NCBI GenBank assembly: GCA_016845105.1 | Contig: JAERTF010000142.1 | Coordinates: forward strand, 1 to 64,000 | Direction: 5' to 3' | Origin: Bacteroidota bacterium | GTDB lineage: Bacteria > Bacteroidota > Bacteroidia > Bacteroidales > F082 | Length of the DNA: 64,000 nucleotides | Part shown: piece by piece, positions 17,720 through 27,533 of the stretch | How positions within the stretch are numbered: the stretch's first letter is position 1 | How the letters are laid out: each line of letters starts with the position of its first letter | Made by a program: the position numbers and the translations under genes | Notes under the pieces: model-generated | What the model was told of the DNA's origin: nothing | Databases searched by the model: none | Seen by the model: only the letters and a program-made list of their open reading frames with translations

Positions 17720-18619
17720 ATGTTAATGAAGCAAATACTTTTTATAGTAAATCCAAATTCAGTTAAAAAACTGAGAAACAGAGTTGAAGGTGCGATTGGT
17801 CTAGGGATTGATCATAATAAATATAGCGTAAGGATTGAATATACAAGGTCGGCAATTCATGCTGCTAATTTAAGTCGAGATGCGGTAAAGGATGGAGTTG
17901 ATATAATAGCTGCTGTGGGGGGTGATGGTACGGTAAATGAGGTTGCCTCACAAATGATAGATTGTAATTCTATCCTTGGAATAATACCTATGGGTTCTGG
18001 AAATGGTCTAGCTCGACATCTGGGAATTCCAAGGAATATAGAGAAGGCAGTTGCTCTTATTAATACACAAAACATAAGTACCATAGATACTGGTTCAGTT
18101 AATGGAAAAGTATTTGTAAGTATTGCTGGAGTTGGTTTTGATGCATTGATTGCTGAGAAGTTTTCACAAGGAAAACAAAGAGGGTTCCTTGGATATTTTA
18201 GACATGTGGCAAATGAGTACTTAAAATATATCCCGCAGGAATATAAACTTACATTTAGTAATGGAGATGTTATTAAAAGAAAAGCTTTGTTTGTTGCATT
18301 TGCCAATTCAAATCAATTTGGATATAACACTAAGATCGCTCCCAATGCAAAAATTAAGGATGGTCTGCTCGATGTATGTATTATTGAAAAACCGGCAATT
18401 TTTAGGATCCCTTTAATAGCTAACTTGCTTTTGTTAAGATTAGTAGATAAGTCAGCGTTGGTTCAGATTGTTAAAACTAAGGGGGTTAAGGTACAGCGAA
18501 TTACAAATGGAATAGTAAATATTGATGGTGAGGCCATTAACTTAGATAAGGAACTTGAAATAAAGATAAACCCTCTATCTTTGAAAATTATAATTAATCA
18601 AAATGTCAGCAAAGTTTAA
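17720..18619 (+). CDS. Diacylglycerol kinase-family lipid kinase (YegS/BmrU type)
   Basis: A 299-residue cytoplasmic kinase that phosphorylates diacylglycerol-like or related lipids. GGDGTVNEVA near 73-82 is the nucleotide-binding motif and PMGSGNGLARHLGIP near 94-108 is the second conserved block. The C-terminal beta-sandwich includes IDGEAI near 276-281. An internal ATG at 17726 (MKQILFIVNPNS) is an equally good start. It overlaps the SUI1-like gene by 17 nt. Confidence 0.9.
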   Translation: MLMKQILFIVNPNSVKKLRNRVEGAIGLGIDHNKYSVRIEYTRSAIHAANLSRDAVKDGVDIIAAVGGDGTVNEVASQMIDCNSILGIIPMGSGNGLARHLGIPRNIEKAVALINTQNISTIDTGSVNGKVFVSIAGVGFDALIAEKFSQGKQRGFLGYFRHVANEYLKYIPQEYKLTFSNGDVIKRKALFVAFANSNQFGYNTKIAPNAKIKDGLLDVCIIEKPAIFRIPLIANLLLLRLVDKSALVQIVKTKGVKVQRITNGIVNIDGEAINLDKELEIKINPLSLKIIINQNVSKV

Positions 18620-18941
18620 AAATACAAGAGTCATATATTCAACAAATCCCGATTATAATAACTGGGATGATAGAGAAGAAGAAATATTAACACCTGAAAT
18701 TGGAGAGCAAAAACTATACGTAAGTCTTGATAAAAAACAACGTAGAGGTAAGAAGGTAACACTTGTTACTGGTTTTGTTGGAAAGAATGAAGATTTGAAA
18801 GACTTAGGTAAAGTTCTAAAGTCGAAATGTGGAGTTGGAGGATCAGTTAAGGATGGTGAAATTATTATTCAGGGAGATTTTAAGCAAAAGGTTGCCGATT
18901 TGTTGACCGGCATGGGTTATACTTGTAAAATGAAAGGTTAA
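18603..18941 (+). CDS. SUI1/eIF1-like translation factor (YciH type)
   Basis: A 112-residue protein. The C-terminal half (RGKKVTLVTGF, KSKCGVGGSVKDGEIIIQGD) is the SUI1 fold of eIF1 and E. coli YciH, which is proposed to affect start-site fidelity. The N-terminal 35 residues are a short extension. It overlaps the lipid kinase by 17 nt and lies 11 nt before the peptidase gene, so these genes are likely one transcript. The physiological role in bacteria is not settled. Confidence 0.9.
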   Translation: MSAKFKNTRVIYSTNPDYNNWDDREEEILTPEIGEQKLYVSLDKKQRRGKKVTLVTGFVGKNEDLKDLGKVLKSKCGVGGSVKDGEIIIQGDFKQKVADLLTGMGYTCKMKG

Positions 18942-18952
18942 AAAAAACAATA

Positions 18953-20353
18953 ATGAAAAAAACACTACTCATTGCAATCAGTTTATTTACAGTTTTTTCA
19001 ATTCAATTGTCTGCGCAGGAAATAACTGGTAAAATAGGAAAAGAGGACTTGATAAATATTAGATCAACCTTTGATAATAGTCCGACAAATATTGCATTAT
19101 TAAATGCCATTACACATAACGATATAAAGAAGCTTGCTGAATCACGTAAAAACGATGGTGTCATAAATCATTATTTCTCAAATAGGGTTAAAGTGAGTGG
19201 AATTACAAATCAAAAGTCTTCGGGAAGATGCTGGTTGTATACCGGTTTAAACACCATACGACCTCTTGTTCAGGAAAAATATAATCTAAGTAATTTTGAG
19301 TTTTCACAAACTTATAATTTCTTTTGGGATCAATTTGAAAAGGCAAATTTGTTTTTAGAAATAGCAAGAGCCACTGCCAATAAACCTTTAAGTGATAGGG
19401 AGGTGGAGTGGTTGTTTAAAAACCCCATTGGTGATGGAGGGCAATGGACAACTTTTGCCGATAATATCATGAAATATGGCGTAGTTCCGGCAGAAGCAAT
19501 GCCCGATACTTATCAAAGTGAAAAAACATCTATGATGTCCAGATTGCTGCGCAGAAAACTTAGAGAAGATGGGCTAAAGATGCGAGAATTAGCCAATTCA
19601 CGTATGAGTGAAGAAGCTAAACACAATGCTAAGATTGAGATGTTAAGTGAAATATACCGTATACTAGTTCTTTGTTTAGGAGAACCACCTCTAGAGTTCT
19701 CATGGCAAGTAAAGGATAAAGAGGGAAAAATTAGTGAATCTGTTGTTTATACTCCCAAGCAATTTTATGATGAGTTAATAGGAATAGACTTGCAAGAGTA
19801 TGTGATGTTTATGAATGATCCCGCCAAAGATTACAATCGTTTGTACGAAATTCAATATGATAGAAATTTAGTTGAAGGTAGTAATTGGAAGTATATAAAT
19901 CTTCCAAACGAGCAAATTAAAGAATTTGCAAAGCAATCTATAATAGGGAATGAAGCAATGTACTTTTCTTGTGATGTTGGAAAACAATTAAATGTTGTTA
20001 GTGGGATACTTGATATCGATAATTACAATTACAATGATTTAATTGGAGTTGATTTTGGTATGGATAAAAAGCAACGAATCGAAACCTTCGAAAGCGGATC
20101 AACTCATGGAATGGCATTGGTTGGTGTAAATATATTACCAGATGGTTCAATTGATAAATGGTTATTGGAAAATAGCTGGGGAGCTGATAAGGGGCATAAA
20201 GGGTATCTTACAATGACCGATCGATGGTTTGATGAATATATGTTTAGGGTTATAATTCATAAGAAGTATATCAGCAAAGACATCCTTAATATTTTAAAGC
20301 AGAAGCCAATATTGTTACCCCCTTGGGACCCAATGTTTTCACCAGAAATGTAA
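18953..20353 (+). CDS. Exported C1-family aminopeptidase (bleomycin hydrolase type)
   Basis: A 466-residue papain-like peptidase of the PepC/bleomycin hydrolase family. Residues 1-21 form a signal peptide (SIQLSAQ cleavage region). Catalytic residues are visible: Cys93 in SSGRCWLYTG, His in GSTHGMALVG, and Asn in ENSWGADKGHKGY. Family members usually are cytoplasmic hexamers; this one appears exported, as in other Bacteroidota. It is the last of a four-gene run starting at 17331 or 17720. Confidence 0.93.
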   Translation: MKKTLLIAISLFTVFSIQLSAQEITGKIGKEDLINIRSTFDNSPTNIALLNAITHNDIKKLAESRKNDGVINHYFSNRVKVSGITNQKSSGRCWLYTGLNTIRPLVQEKYNLSNFEFSQTYNFFWDQFEKANLFLEIARATANKPLSDREVEWLFKNPIGDGGQWTTFADNIMKYGVVPAEAMPDTYQSEKTSMMSRLLRRKLREDGLKMRELANSRMSEEAKHNAKIEMLSEIYRILVLCLGEPPLEFSWQVKDKEGKISESVVYTPKQFYDELIGIDLQEYVMFMNDPAKDYNRLYEIQYDRNLVEGSNWKYINLPNEQIKEFAKQSIIGNEAMYFSCDVGKQLNVVSGILDIDNYNYNDLIGVDFGMDKKQRIETFESGSTHGMALVGVNILPDGSIDKWLLENSWGADKGHKGYLTMTDRWFDEYMFRVIIHKKYISKDILNILKQKPILLPPWDPMFSPEM

Positions 20354-20369
20354 ACTCAATTAAACTATT

Positions 20370-20972
20370 ATGGAGTTTTCAAACCAGTATTGGGATGAAC
20401 TTTATTCTTCTGATAAAACGGGTTGGGATATGGGGTCAGTTTCGATTCCATTGAAAGAATACTTCGACCAGCTTACCAACAATGAAATAAAAATATTAGT
20501 TCCAGGTGCTGGCAAGGCTTGGGAAGTCGAATACCTTTATCTTGCAGGGTTCAAGAATGTTTATGTATTGGACTATTCAATAGTTGCAATTAATGAATTC
20601 AAGTTAAGGTGTCCGTGGTTTCCTGATAGTCATATACTCAACGAAGATTTCTTTGTTCATCAGGGGAAGTACGATTTAATTGTGGAGCAGACCTTTTTTA
20701 GCTCACTACACCCTGTTCAAAGATCTCGATATGCTCAAAATATCTATGATAAATTAGTTGCTGAAGGTAAGCTTGTTGGGCTACTGTTTAACCATGAATT
20801 TGATTTTTCTGGCCCACCATGGGGTGGTAGTCGTATGGAATATATTCAACTCTTTAATAATTATTTCAAAATTGAGATTATGGAAATAGCGCATAACTCA
20901 ATAAAACCACGACTAGGAAGGGAGTTGTTTATGTTACTGAAAAAGGTTAACCCTTCAGAAACAAAAGAATAA
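20370..20972 (+). CDS. TPMT-family SAM-dependent methyltransferase
   Basis: A 200-residue class I methyltransferase. YWDELYSSDKTGWDMG at 7-22 is the thiopurine S-methyltransferase-family start, and ILVPGAGKAWEVEYLYLAG near 47-65 is the SAM motif I. Family members methylate thiols, chlorides, selenium or tellurium compounds; the substrate cannot be deduced. It lies 16 nt after the C1 peptidase in the same direction. Confidence 0.85.
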   Translation: MEFSNQYWDELYSSDKTGWDMGSVSIPLKEYFDQLTNNEIKILVPGAGKAWEVEYLYLAGFKNVYVLDYSIVAINEFKLRCPWFPDSHILNEDFFVHQGKYDLIVEQTFFSSLHPVQRSRYAQNIYDKLVAEGKLVGLLFNHEFDFSGPPWGGSRMEYIQLFNNYFKIEIMEIAHNSIKPRLGRELFMLLKKVNPSETKE

Positions 20973-21063
20973 CATATGGAAAAAACTAAATCTGTATTTT
21001 GTATGGGCTGAATAATAATTTCTTTTTATATTAGCCCATTATCCATTAATTCTAATTTTTATT

Positions 21064-21768
21064 ATGTGTATTGATATTATCAGATCAGTTGGCACTATTG
21101 TAAAGTGTGAGAAACTAGCATCCGTAGAGAATGAAACTAACAGTAAAGCTTTAATCCTTGAGTCATTTCAACCCTATCCAGGGTATCATGGTACCACTAT
21201 CCCAGATGATCTTGAACCAGAATCGTTATTTGCAGTAACTAAAAATTCTTATACGGATGAAAAGATTATTAGGGCTATTCAAAGAGTTAAAAAAGTATGT
21301 AGTATTTCATTTGATGCTGCCCCAGGGACTATAATTCTACAAAATAACCCGGCAAATATTATAAGGTTTAAAGGTTTGCCATACAATATGGTATCCAAAG
21401 TAATTCAACATTTTATAGATGAAAGGATTGAGTTTGAGAAAGAAAGAAAAATAGCTCCTTACGATAGTATAATTAATATCAGAAAATTCTTCACAATGAA
21501 TAAACTCAGTGAAGGTATTTATGAGGATATGGATGTGAAGGAGTTTTTCTATGTGCAGGTGTCAAAATTTCCTGAATGGGATGTGTTTGAAGAAATAACA
21601 AGAAATATTAAATACAATATTGAAGATTTGATATTTGATGGTGCACAAACAAGTGTTTATGATGCTAATGGCCTTGTGGATTTTGTAAGGATATATGATA
21701 AAAATAGATATATTGATAAATTATCGTCAATAAGGAAGTATTACCTTGATGCATATAATAAATTGTAG
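21064..21768 (+). CDS. Conserved-looking cytoplasmic protein of unknown function
   Basis: A 234-residue protein I do not recognise. It has no signal peptide or membrane segment. It is a mixed alpha/beta sequence with a central Lys/Glu-rich helix (IDERIEFEKERKIAPYD near 119-135). The codon use and AT content match its neighbours. It is the first of a same-strand run with a MscS channel (24 bp) and PPK2. That context hints at osmotic or phosphate-stress physiology but no function can be assigned. Confidence 0.75.
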   Translation: MCIDIIRSVGTIVKCEKLASVENETNSKALILESFQPYPGYHGTTIPDDLEPESLFAVTKNSYTDEKIIRAIQRVKKVCSISFDAAPGTIILQNNPANIIRFKGLPYNMVSKVIQHFIDERIEFEKERKIAPYDSIINIRKFFTMNKLSEGIYEDMDVKEFFYVQVSKFPEWDVFEEITRNIKYNIEDLIFDGAQTSVYDANGLVDFVRIYDKNRYIDKLSSIRKYYLDAYNKL

Positions 21769-21792
21769 TAGTTGCATTCAAATTGACCAATC

Positions 21793-23070
21793 ATGTTACG
21801 TAGATATCAGGTAGATATTGTTAAATTCTTTGATGATCTTGGTGCAACTCATCGGTTTGCTGAAATTATGTACACAATATTAGCTTATATAGTATTGTTT
21901 ATTGTAGCTTTTGGTGTTTATAAATTAACTGTTATTTTATTAAGGTTAGTTATAAAACCTTTTACAGCAAAATCCAATACTTATTTTGATGATCTCTTGG
22001 TAAAAAACAGGTTCTTTATAAGGATTGCTTTTTTGGCTCCTTCATTATTAATATACTACACGCTTAAAAGTAGTTTAGTACTACATGAGTCTGTTAATGG
22101 TTTAGTTGAAGGTGTTGTTGTGGTTTTCTTCTTCATTATTGCATCATTAATATTCGAGAGCCTCTTATCAACGATTAATGATTATTATAACCGATTTCAT
22201 ATTGCTAAGGATCACCCCATTGCAGGAATTATTCAGGTTTTAAAGATTATTGTCTACATAGTATCCCTTTTGGGAATCCTGGGTTTTATACTAGATAGGG
22301 ATATTAGTTCACTTTTATTAGGATTAGGAACACTATCAGCAGTACTAATGTTGATATTTAGAGATCCGATATTGGGTTTTGTTGGTGGGTTACAATTAAT
22401 CTTTAATAAGATGATTGCCATAGGTGATTGGATAACAATGCCTAAATATGGTGCAGATGGAACTGTATTAGAGATTAATTTAACTACAGTTAAAGTTCAA
22501 AACTTCGATAAAACAATCATAACGCTTCCTACTTATAGCTTAATTTCTGATTCATTCCAAAATTGGCGTGGAATGTCGGACTCTGGTGGACGAAGAATTA
22601 AAAGGGCTATAAATATTGATATGGGAAGTATTAGATTCTGTGATGATGAAATGCTTGACAAGTTTAGTCATATTAATGCGATTTCCGGCTATATTGATAG
22701 AAAAGAGAATGAGATTGAAAAATATAATGCTGAAAACAATATCGATCCATCAGCAGTTGTTAATGGTCGTAGGCAAACTAATATAGGTGTGTTTAGAGAG
22801 TATTTAAAAGCATACTTAAGAAGGCGGGAGGATATTAACAATGACATGACTTTCCTAGTTCGACAGCTTGATCCAACAGATAAAGGGATACCTATCCAAA
22901 TTTATGTGTTTACAAATACTGTTGAATGGGCCAAATATGAAGATATACAATCCGATATTTTTGATCATATCCTTGCTGTTGTGCCTGAATTTGGATTAAA
23001 GATATTCCAGTTTCCATCAGGTGAGGATATACAAGGGATGTTAAGTACAGATACTACAATAATCAATTAA
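21793..23070 (+). CDS. MscS-family mechanosensitive channel (YbdG-like)
   Basis: A 425-residue inner-membrane channel that opens on osmotic downshock. It has about five TM segments in 25-190, then the pore helix and beta domain: GLGTLSAVLMLIFRDPILGFVGG near 180-202, GDWITMPKYGADGTVLEIN, and ITLPTYSLISDSFQNW. GGRRIKRAINID after the beta domain is typical of the YbdG/MscM subgroup. Length agrees with YbdG (415). Confidence 0.92.
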   Translation: MLRRYQVDIVKFFDDLGATHRFAEIMYTILAYIVLFIVAFGVYKLTVILLRLVIKPFTAKSNTYFDDLLVKNRFFIRIAFLAPSLLIYYTLKSSLVLHESVNGLVEGVVVVFFFIIASLIFESLLSTINDYYNRFHIAKDHPIAGIIQVLKIIVYIVSLLGILGFILDRDISSLLLGLGTLSAVLMLIFRDPILGFVGGLQLIFNKMIAIGDWITMPKYGADGTVLEINLTTVKVQNFDKTIITLPTYSLISDSFQNWRGMSDSGGRRIKRAINIDMGSIRFCDDEMLDKFSHINAISGYIDRKENEIEKYNAENNIDPSAVVNGRRQTNIGVFREYLKAYLRRREDINNDMTFLVRQLDPTDKGIPIQIYVFTNTVEWAKYEDIQSDIFDHILAVVPEFGLKIFQFPSGEDIQGMLSTDTTIIN

Positions 23071-23089
23071 CCAATATATAAATAATTTC

Positions 23090-23911
23090 ATGTCGAAAAA
23101 AAAAGGTAAATCAGTACTTGGGAAAGATGGTAAATTGAGATATGAAATTTATGCACATGATCTTGAAAAGCTTCAGGTGGAATTAGTTAATCTCCAAGAG
23201 TGGATTAAACTTAAGGGGCTAAAGGTAGTTGTGATTTTTGAGGGTCGCGATGCTGCTGGTAAAGGTGGTGTTATAAAGCGAATTACTGAAACTTTGAATC
23301 CCAGAATATGCCGAATAGAGGCATTGGGTACTCCTACTGAGAAAGAAAAAACCCAGTGGTATTTTCAAAGATATGTGGCACATTTACCTGCTGCTGGTGA
23401 AATGGTTTTGTTTGATAGGTCGTGGTATAATAGGGCAGGAGTTGAGCATGTAATGGGGTTTTGCACCAAAGAAGAATATTGGGAATTCTTACGGTCTTGT
23501 CCTAATTTTGAACAAATGCTTATTCGATCTGGGATTATACTTATAAAATATTGGTTTTCTGTTAGTGCTGATGAACAGGAGAAGCGTTTTCAATCACGAC
23601 TTAAGAATCCAACAAAACGATGGAAGCTCAGTGATATGGATTTAAAATCCCGAGAGCTTTGGGTCGAGTATTCGAAAGCTAAGGATACAATGTTTGACTA
23701 TACTGATACAAAAATATCACCATGGTATGATGTACCTGCGGATGATAAAAGAAAAGCTAGATTAAATACAATCAGACATTTGTTAAGTAAAATTGATTAC
23801 AAGGATATTCCATATAAAAAGATCGAATTAGAGCCCAGAGTTATTGAAGATGATTATGTACGTCCGCCAATTGAGGATAATAAATTTGTAAAGGATTACT
23901 ACAAACATTGA
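23090..23911 (+). CDS. ppk2: Polyphosphate kinase 2 (PPK2, class I-like)
   Basis: Transfers phosphate between polyphosphate and nucleotides (GDP or ADP). The 273-residue single-domain protein has Walker A-like EGRDAAGKGG near 48-57, the lid FQRYVAHLPAAGEM, and Walker B-like LFDRSWYNRAGVEHVMG near 107-123. Size fits class I enzymes. It follows the MscS gene by 19 nt. Polyphosphate is a stress and phosphate store, so the pair may serve stress adaptation; this is inference. Confidence 0.95.
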   Translation: MSKKKGKSVLGKDGKLRYEIYAHDLEKLQVELVNLQEWIKLKGLKVVVIFEGRDAAGKGGVIKRITETLNPRICRIEALGTPTEKEKTQWYFQRYVAHLPAAGEMVLFDRSWYNRAGVEHVMGFCTKEEYWEFLRSCPNFEQMLIRSGIILIKYWFSVSADEQEKRFQSRLKNPTKRWKLSDMDLKSRELWVEYSKAKDTMFDYTDTKISPWYDVPADDKRKARLNTIRHLLSKIDYKDIPYKKIELEPRVIEDDYVRPPIEDNKFVKDYYKH

Positions 23912-23937
23912 TTATTGCAAGATAAAAACTTGTTTCA

Positions 23938-25212
23938 TCATTCTTTTTTGTGAATGATTCCATTGTAGTCATATCCTAAACTTACTATTTTCTTGCTAAT
24001 TAATTCAGGTGATAAGTTTACACCGGATACTTGTAAAGTGTCATTTTCATTATCAGCAATAACCGAAACTACATCCTTCATTTGACCAATTCCATTTTCA
24101 ACTTTAGCCTTACATTTTACACATGTCATTCCCGCTACACTAAATTCTAGTTCCTCAACAATCATTGGATTAACAAATGCATTTTTCATATTTTTCTTAA
24201 TTCTTAAGTGTTGACTAATAGATGTAATAAAACTATACAATAGCATAAGGATTAACGCTGCTGCTGATGAAAATGATAACCAATTGGGTAATAACTCGTG
24301 TTGGTGTGATCCGTTAAGAATAGAAAGTGGAGCGAACCAGCTAGCAGGTAAGAAATTGTCAATTAAAAGTCCAAAAAGGAGTGATCCAACTATAAGTGAA
24401 CTCATATATGCAATGAGTGTTTTCTTTCCCAGGTTTTTACCAATCACCGTTATGGTTGCAGCATTTGTTGCTGGGCCAGCCATTAAGAATACAAGCAAAG
24501 CTCCTGGAGAAAGCCCCTTTAGTAGTAGTACAGCAGCTATTGGTACAGATGAAGTTGCACATATGTATAAGGGAATCGAAACTATAAGTATTAGCAGCAT
24601 TCCACTAATACCGGTTAAATTAAATTCGGAAAAGAAATTATCCGGAACGATTACTGTTATTAGAGCTGCTATTAATAACCCAATCACCAGCCATTTAGCT
24701 ATGTCCGACACCATTTCTACAAAAGCATAATGAAGTATTTTTTTTAGGCTAAATTTTTGTTTTGGTTCTATAACTGACGGTTGTGATACTATGGTATTAC
24801 TCTTTTCTATTTTATTCGTTATTAATCCTCCGGCAATCCCGGTAAAAAATGCTACGATTGGCCTTAGTATGGCAAATGGCAATCCTAGCATCGACCATGT
24901 AACCAAAATTGAATCAACTCCGGTTTGTGGAGTACTAATTAGAAATGAAACTGAGGAACCTTTGGATGCCCCATTTTTATGAAGGGCAATTCCGGCAGGA
25001 AGCACACCACATGAGCATAGTGGAAGAGGAATACCAAACAGACTTGCATTTACCACCGATGAGGTATTACTTTTACCCAAGTATCTGGTCATTAAGTTTG
25101 GTGGTACAATTACCTTAAGTATTCCTGCAAAAAGAAACCCAAGGAGCAAGTAGGGAGCCATATCCACAGTTAATGCAAATAGAGCATCGAAATAATTATA
25201 AATATAATCCAT
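23938..25212 (-). CDS. SO_0444-type permease with C-terminal HMA domain (Cu/Zn export)
   Basis: A 424-residue inner-membrane permease of the ArsP/DUF318 family. It has about eight TM segments and the conserved PLCSCGVLPAGIAL, then SVSFLISTPQTGVDS near 81-95. The end is a heavy-metal-associated domain with MTCVKC near 365-370, as in metallochaperones. The SO_0444 family exports copper or zinc. The track start 25251 is TTG; ATG 25212 (MDYIYNYFDALFAL) is preferred. Confidence 0.88.
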   Translation of the reverse strand: MDYIYNYFDALFALTVDMAPYLLLGFLFAGILKVIVPPNLMTRYLGKSNTSSVVNASLFGIPLPLCSCGVLPAGIALHKNGASKGSSVSFLISTPQTGVDSILVTWSMLGLPFAILRPIVAFFTGIAGGLITNKIEKSNTIVSQPSVIEPKQKFSLKKILHYAFVEMVSDIAKWLVIGLLIAALITVIVPDNFFSEFNLTGISGMLLILIVSIPLYICATSSVPIAAVLLLKGLSPGALLVFLMAGPATNAATITVIGKNLGKKTLIAYMSSLIVGSLLFGLLIDNFLPASWFAPLSILNGSHQHELLPNWLSFSSAAALILMLLYSFITSISQHLRIKKNMKNAFVNPMIVEELEFSVAGMTCVKCKAKVENGIGQMKDVVSVIADNENDTLQVSGVNLSPELISKKIVSLGYDYNGIIHKKE

Positions 25213-25282
25213 AAACCAAATAGTTGATGCAAATCTAATAAGTTTGCTCAATAGAGAATTATTATAGCAATATTGTTATGAC

Positions 25283-25792
25283 TTATTTAACAGAATCAGT
25301 TTGAATAAACTCAATAATATTTAACATGTTAACTTCTTTCCCAGCCTTGATAATAAGTGAATCAATGGGTATATTTTCTTTACAATACCTAGTGTGGCTA
25401 TCCCAAATATGTTCCATGTACCAATCAGGTTCCTTACCCCACCTTAAATCTTTATTCTTCCTCATAAAGAAAAATATTTGATCAAGGGTTAAAAACAACT
25501 TCTTATCCATAATTTTGCTGGTAGCTTCAAAGTTAAAAGCGAAAATACCTTCTATTATAACGATATCGAAAAGTTCAATTTTTTCGAGCACTACATTGTG
25601 GAATCGATTAAAGTCAATTGATTCGGGACATTCCCAGTCGATATGATCTCGAATTAATGGAATTTTTTCTTTCGGAAATACATAATCATCTTGGCAAAGA
25701 ATACAAACTTTTTTCTTGTGGAAATAGTTTTTTATTTGTCGTGCAAGATGGGATTTTCCGGCGTTGCTAATACCGCCAATACCAATTACCAT
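25283..25792 (-). CDS. NRK/uridine kinase-like P-loop kinase
   Basis: A 169-residue kinase. GIGGISNAGKSHLA at 4-17 is the P-loop; CQDDYVFP near 34-41 is the acidic substrate motif of nicotinamide riboside kinases and uridine kinases; IIIEGIFAFN near 78-87 is a Walker B-like strand; and HIWDSHTRYCKE near 129-140 matches the region HVWPMYLKYR of human NRK1. It most likely phosphorylates nicotinamide riboside for NAD salvage, with uridine as an alternative. It lies 31 bp upstream of the permease gene in the same direction. Confidence 0.75.
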   Translation of the reverse strand: MVIGIGGISNAGKSHLARQIKNYFHKKKVCILCQDDYVFPKEKIPLIRDHIDWECPESIDFNRFHNVVLEKIELFDIVIIEGIFAFNFEATSKIMDKKLFLTLDQIFFFMRKNKDLRWGKEPDWYMEHIWDSHTRYCKENIPIDSLIIKAGKEVNMLNIIEFIQTDSVK

Positions 25793-25836
25793 ATTCCTTA
25801 ATAAAATTTTGACGAAAAGTAGTAATAATTAACTAA

Positions 25837-27405
25837 TTACTTGCTAACTAATTTGGGATAATTACCCTTTTTGCCCAATTCCAAACTTTTAATTGATAGT
25901 CTTGGAAGTATACCTAGTTTTCTTGTGTTTTTATTTGCAGACTGTCCGGGCATAAACTGATATGCTCCAATGTCGGGAATTGGTAAGCGCGAATTATTTA
26001 GGATATCCTTTGGAACTGTTTCTGCTATGCTTAAATTAGCTCTTCCAACAGCAGGCGATAATGAATCAATTCTATAATCATTGATTTCAATACTGTCAAA
26101 TAATGGATCTTCATTTTTCATTATATCTGTGAAGTATTCGGTATTACTTATGTCAAAAGAAGTTTTTAAAATACTACTTTTAAAAAAGTATAACGAATCT
26201 GCACCACCATCCATATCTGTTTCAAGCTCATCGGTATTATACCCATACAATATACTATTGTCGAAATTTAGGTTAAAAGCAATGGGAATTGGATTATCCA
26301 GAGTATCGAGCAGGTAATTATTTATAAACATTGCAGGCGTATTTCGAACGGAAAATGGCCAATACGCTGCAATGGTAGATTGTACAAAACTATAGTAGCC
26401 ACCACCTGTTAATGCCAAATTATACCCACCACAATTGGATACTACAGTATTGCTAGCTAGTATATTAAATATTCTGGAAAATATGCCTATGCCATTCATG
26501 TTCTCTATTACAACATTTTTCAGAACAACCTTGTTTTCAGTGGTTCGGGTAAAAGACTCGGGTTGTAATCCTATGAAACCATTTCTTATTATCGCATTTT
26601 CAATTATATGATCATGCCCCTGCCTGCCTTCCATAAGCCAAATTCTATCCCATTGACCAGGTAAATTTTGATAATCTTCTTCAAGCCTGTCTCCTTGAAA
26701 CGACACGGGGTTATCTACTGTTCCAGCAACATTAAGCACACCATCAACATATGCCCAAAGACCGCTGTTCTCATGAAAATAAATCCTCGAACCCTCTCCA
26801 ATAATTAATTTTCCATATGAGTTTATTACGGCATATCCATATATTACATATGGCTTTTCATTGGTCCAGGTAACTGTTTCTAAACTGTCGGCTACAATTT
26901 TAAATGGTGGCAGTCCATCAATATATGTATCTGCAAGTATATAGTGAGCATCTTGCCCCCAGGCAACCAACTTAATGCTTTGCTCGTTTCCATTAGTTAG
27001 GAAATTGATGTCATCTTCAACAACATACGGGTTATTAATATTAAGGGGATCTATTGTAACACGTACAAAAATATAAATACTATCTCCTCCAGCCAATTCA
27101 AGATCAGAGAAGCTACTTCCTGCTTCACCATCAACATTAATTCTATATGCTGATTGATCGCCTTGACTCAAAGATAAGTTGGATATTTTAATCTTGTTTT
27201 TCGAAGTATTATAAACTCTAAGTTGTTTTGTAACCGAACCTATGGAAGTAAAAACAGTATCAAAAATTACTGAATCAGCCGAGAAGCTTAGTTTTATTGA
27301 TGGGCTATCACTTATTGATTCTTCTTTCCTACAAGATACTGTTACTAATAAACTTGCCAAAACAAGGTAAATGACCAAATTGATATTTCGAACAATTAAT
27401 TTCAT
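25837..27405 (-). CDS. Lipoprotein with Ig-like and beta-helix domains
   Basis: A 522-residue outer-membrane or surface lipoprotein. The signal ends VTVSC, with Cys26 lipidated. Residues 35-145 form an Ig-like DUF1573/ASH-type domain (DTVFTSIGSVTKQLRVYNTS). Residues about 170-430 read as a right-handed beta-helix (YAVINSYGKLIIGEGSRIYFHENS, VVIENMNGIGIFSR, VVSNCGGYNLALTGG). The end has a 'pseudo-LPDIGAYQ' block (SRLPIPDIGAYQF) seen in surface polysaccharide-binding beta-helix proteins. Function and partner are unknown. Confidence 0.8.
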   Translation of the reverse strand: MKLIVRNINLVIYLVLASLLVTVSCRKEESISDSPSIKLSFSADSVIFDTVFTSIGSVTKQLRVYNTSKNKIKISNLSLSQGDQSAYRINVDGEAGSSFSDLELAGGDSIYIFVRVTIDPLNINNPYVVEDDINFLTNGNEQSIKLVAWGQDAHYILADTYIDGLPPFKIVADSLETVTWTNEKPYVIYGYAVINSYGKLIIGEGSRIYFHENSGLWAYVDGVLNVAGTVDNPVSFQGDRLEEDYQNLPGQWDRIWLMEGRQGHDHIIENAIIRNGFIGLQPESFTRTTENKVVLKNVVIENMNGIGIFSRIFNILASNTVVSNCGGYNLALTGGGYYSFVQSTIAAYWPFSVRNTPAMFINNYLLDTLDNPIPIAFNLNFDNSILYGYNTDELETDMDGGADSLYFFKSSILKTSFDISNTEYFTDIMKNEDPLFDSIEINDYRIDSLSPAVGRANLSIAETVPKDILNNSRLPIPDIGAYQFMPGQSANKNTRKLGILPRLSIKSLELGKKGNYPKLVSK

Positions 27406-27430
27406 GCTAACCCGTTGTGTTTAATGACTG

Positions 27431-27438
27431 CAAATATA
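27431..27438 (-). promoter_or_regulatory. -7 promoter element of the beta-helix lipoprotein gene
   Basis: CAAATATA reads TATATTTG on the minus strand, a perfect match 25 bases before the ATG. Confidence 0.45.
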
Positions 27439-27533
27439 TGCTTTTAGAGCGATTTTTATGGTCGCTATGATACATACGCAAAAGAACTATTTTTATTGTA
27501 TTTTTACATTTTTACAATCAAAAAAGCACTATC

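Noticed and set aside
21002-21040. Terminator after the TPMT gene (TGGGCT...AGCCCA)
   Set aside because: The loop is long and no T-run follows, so it is not convincing.
25213-25251. Track TTG start of the permease gene
   Set aside because: ATG 25212 begins at the homology boundary and the TTG region shows no supporting signal.
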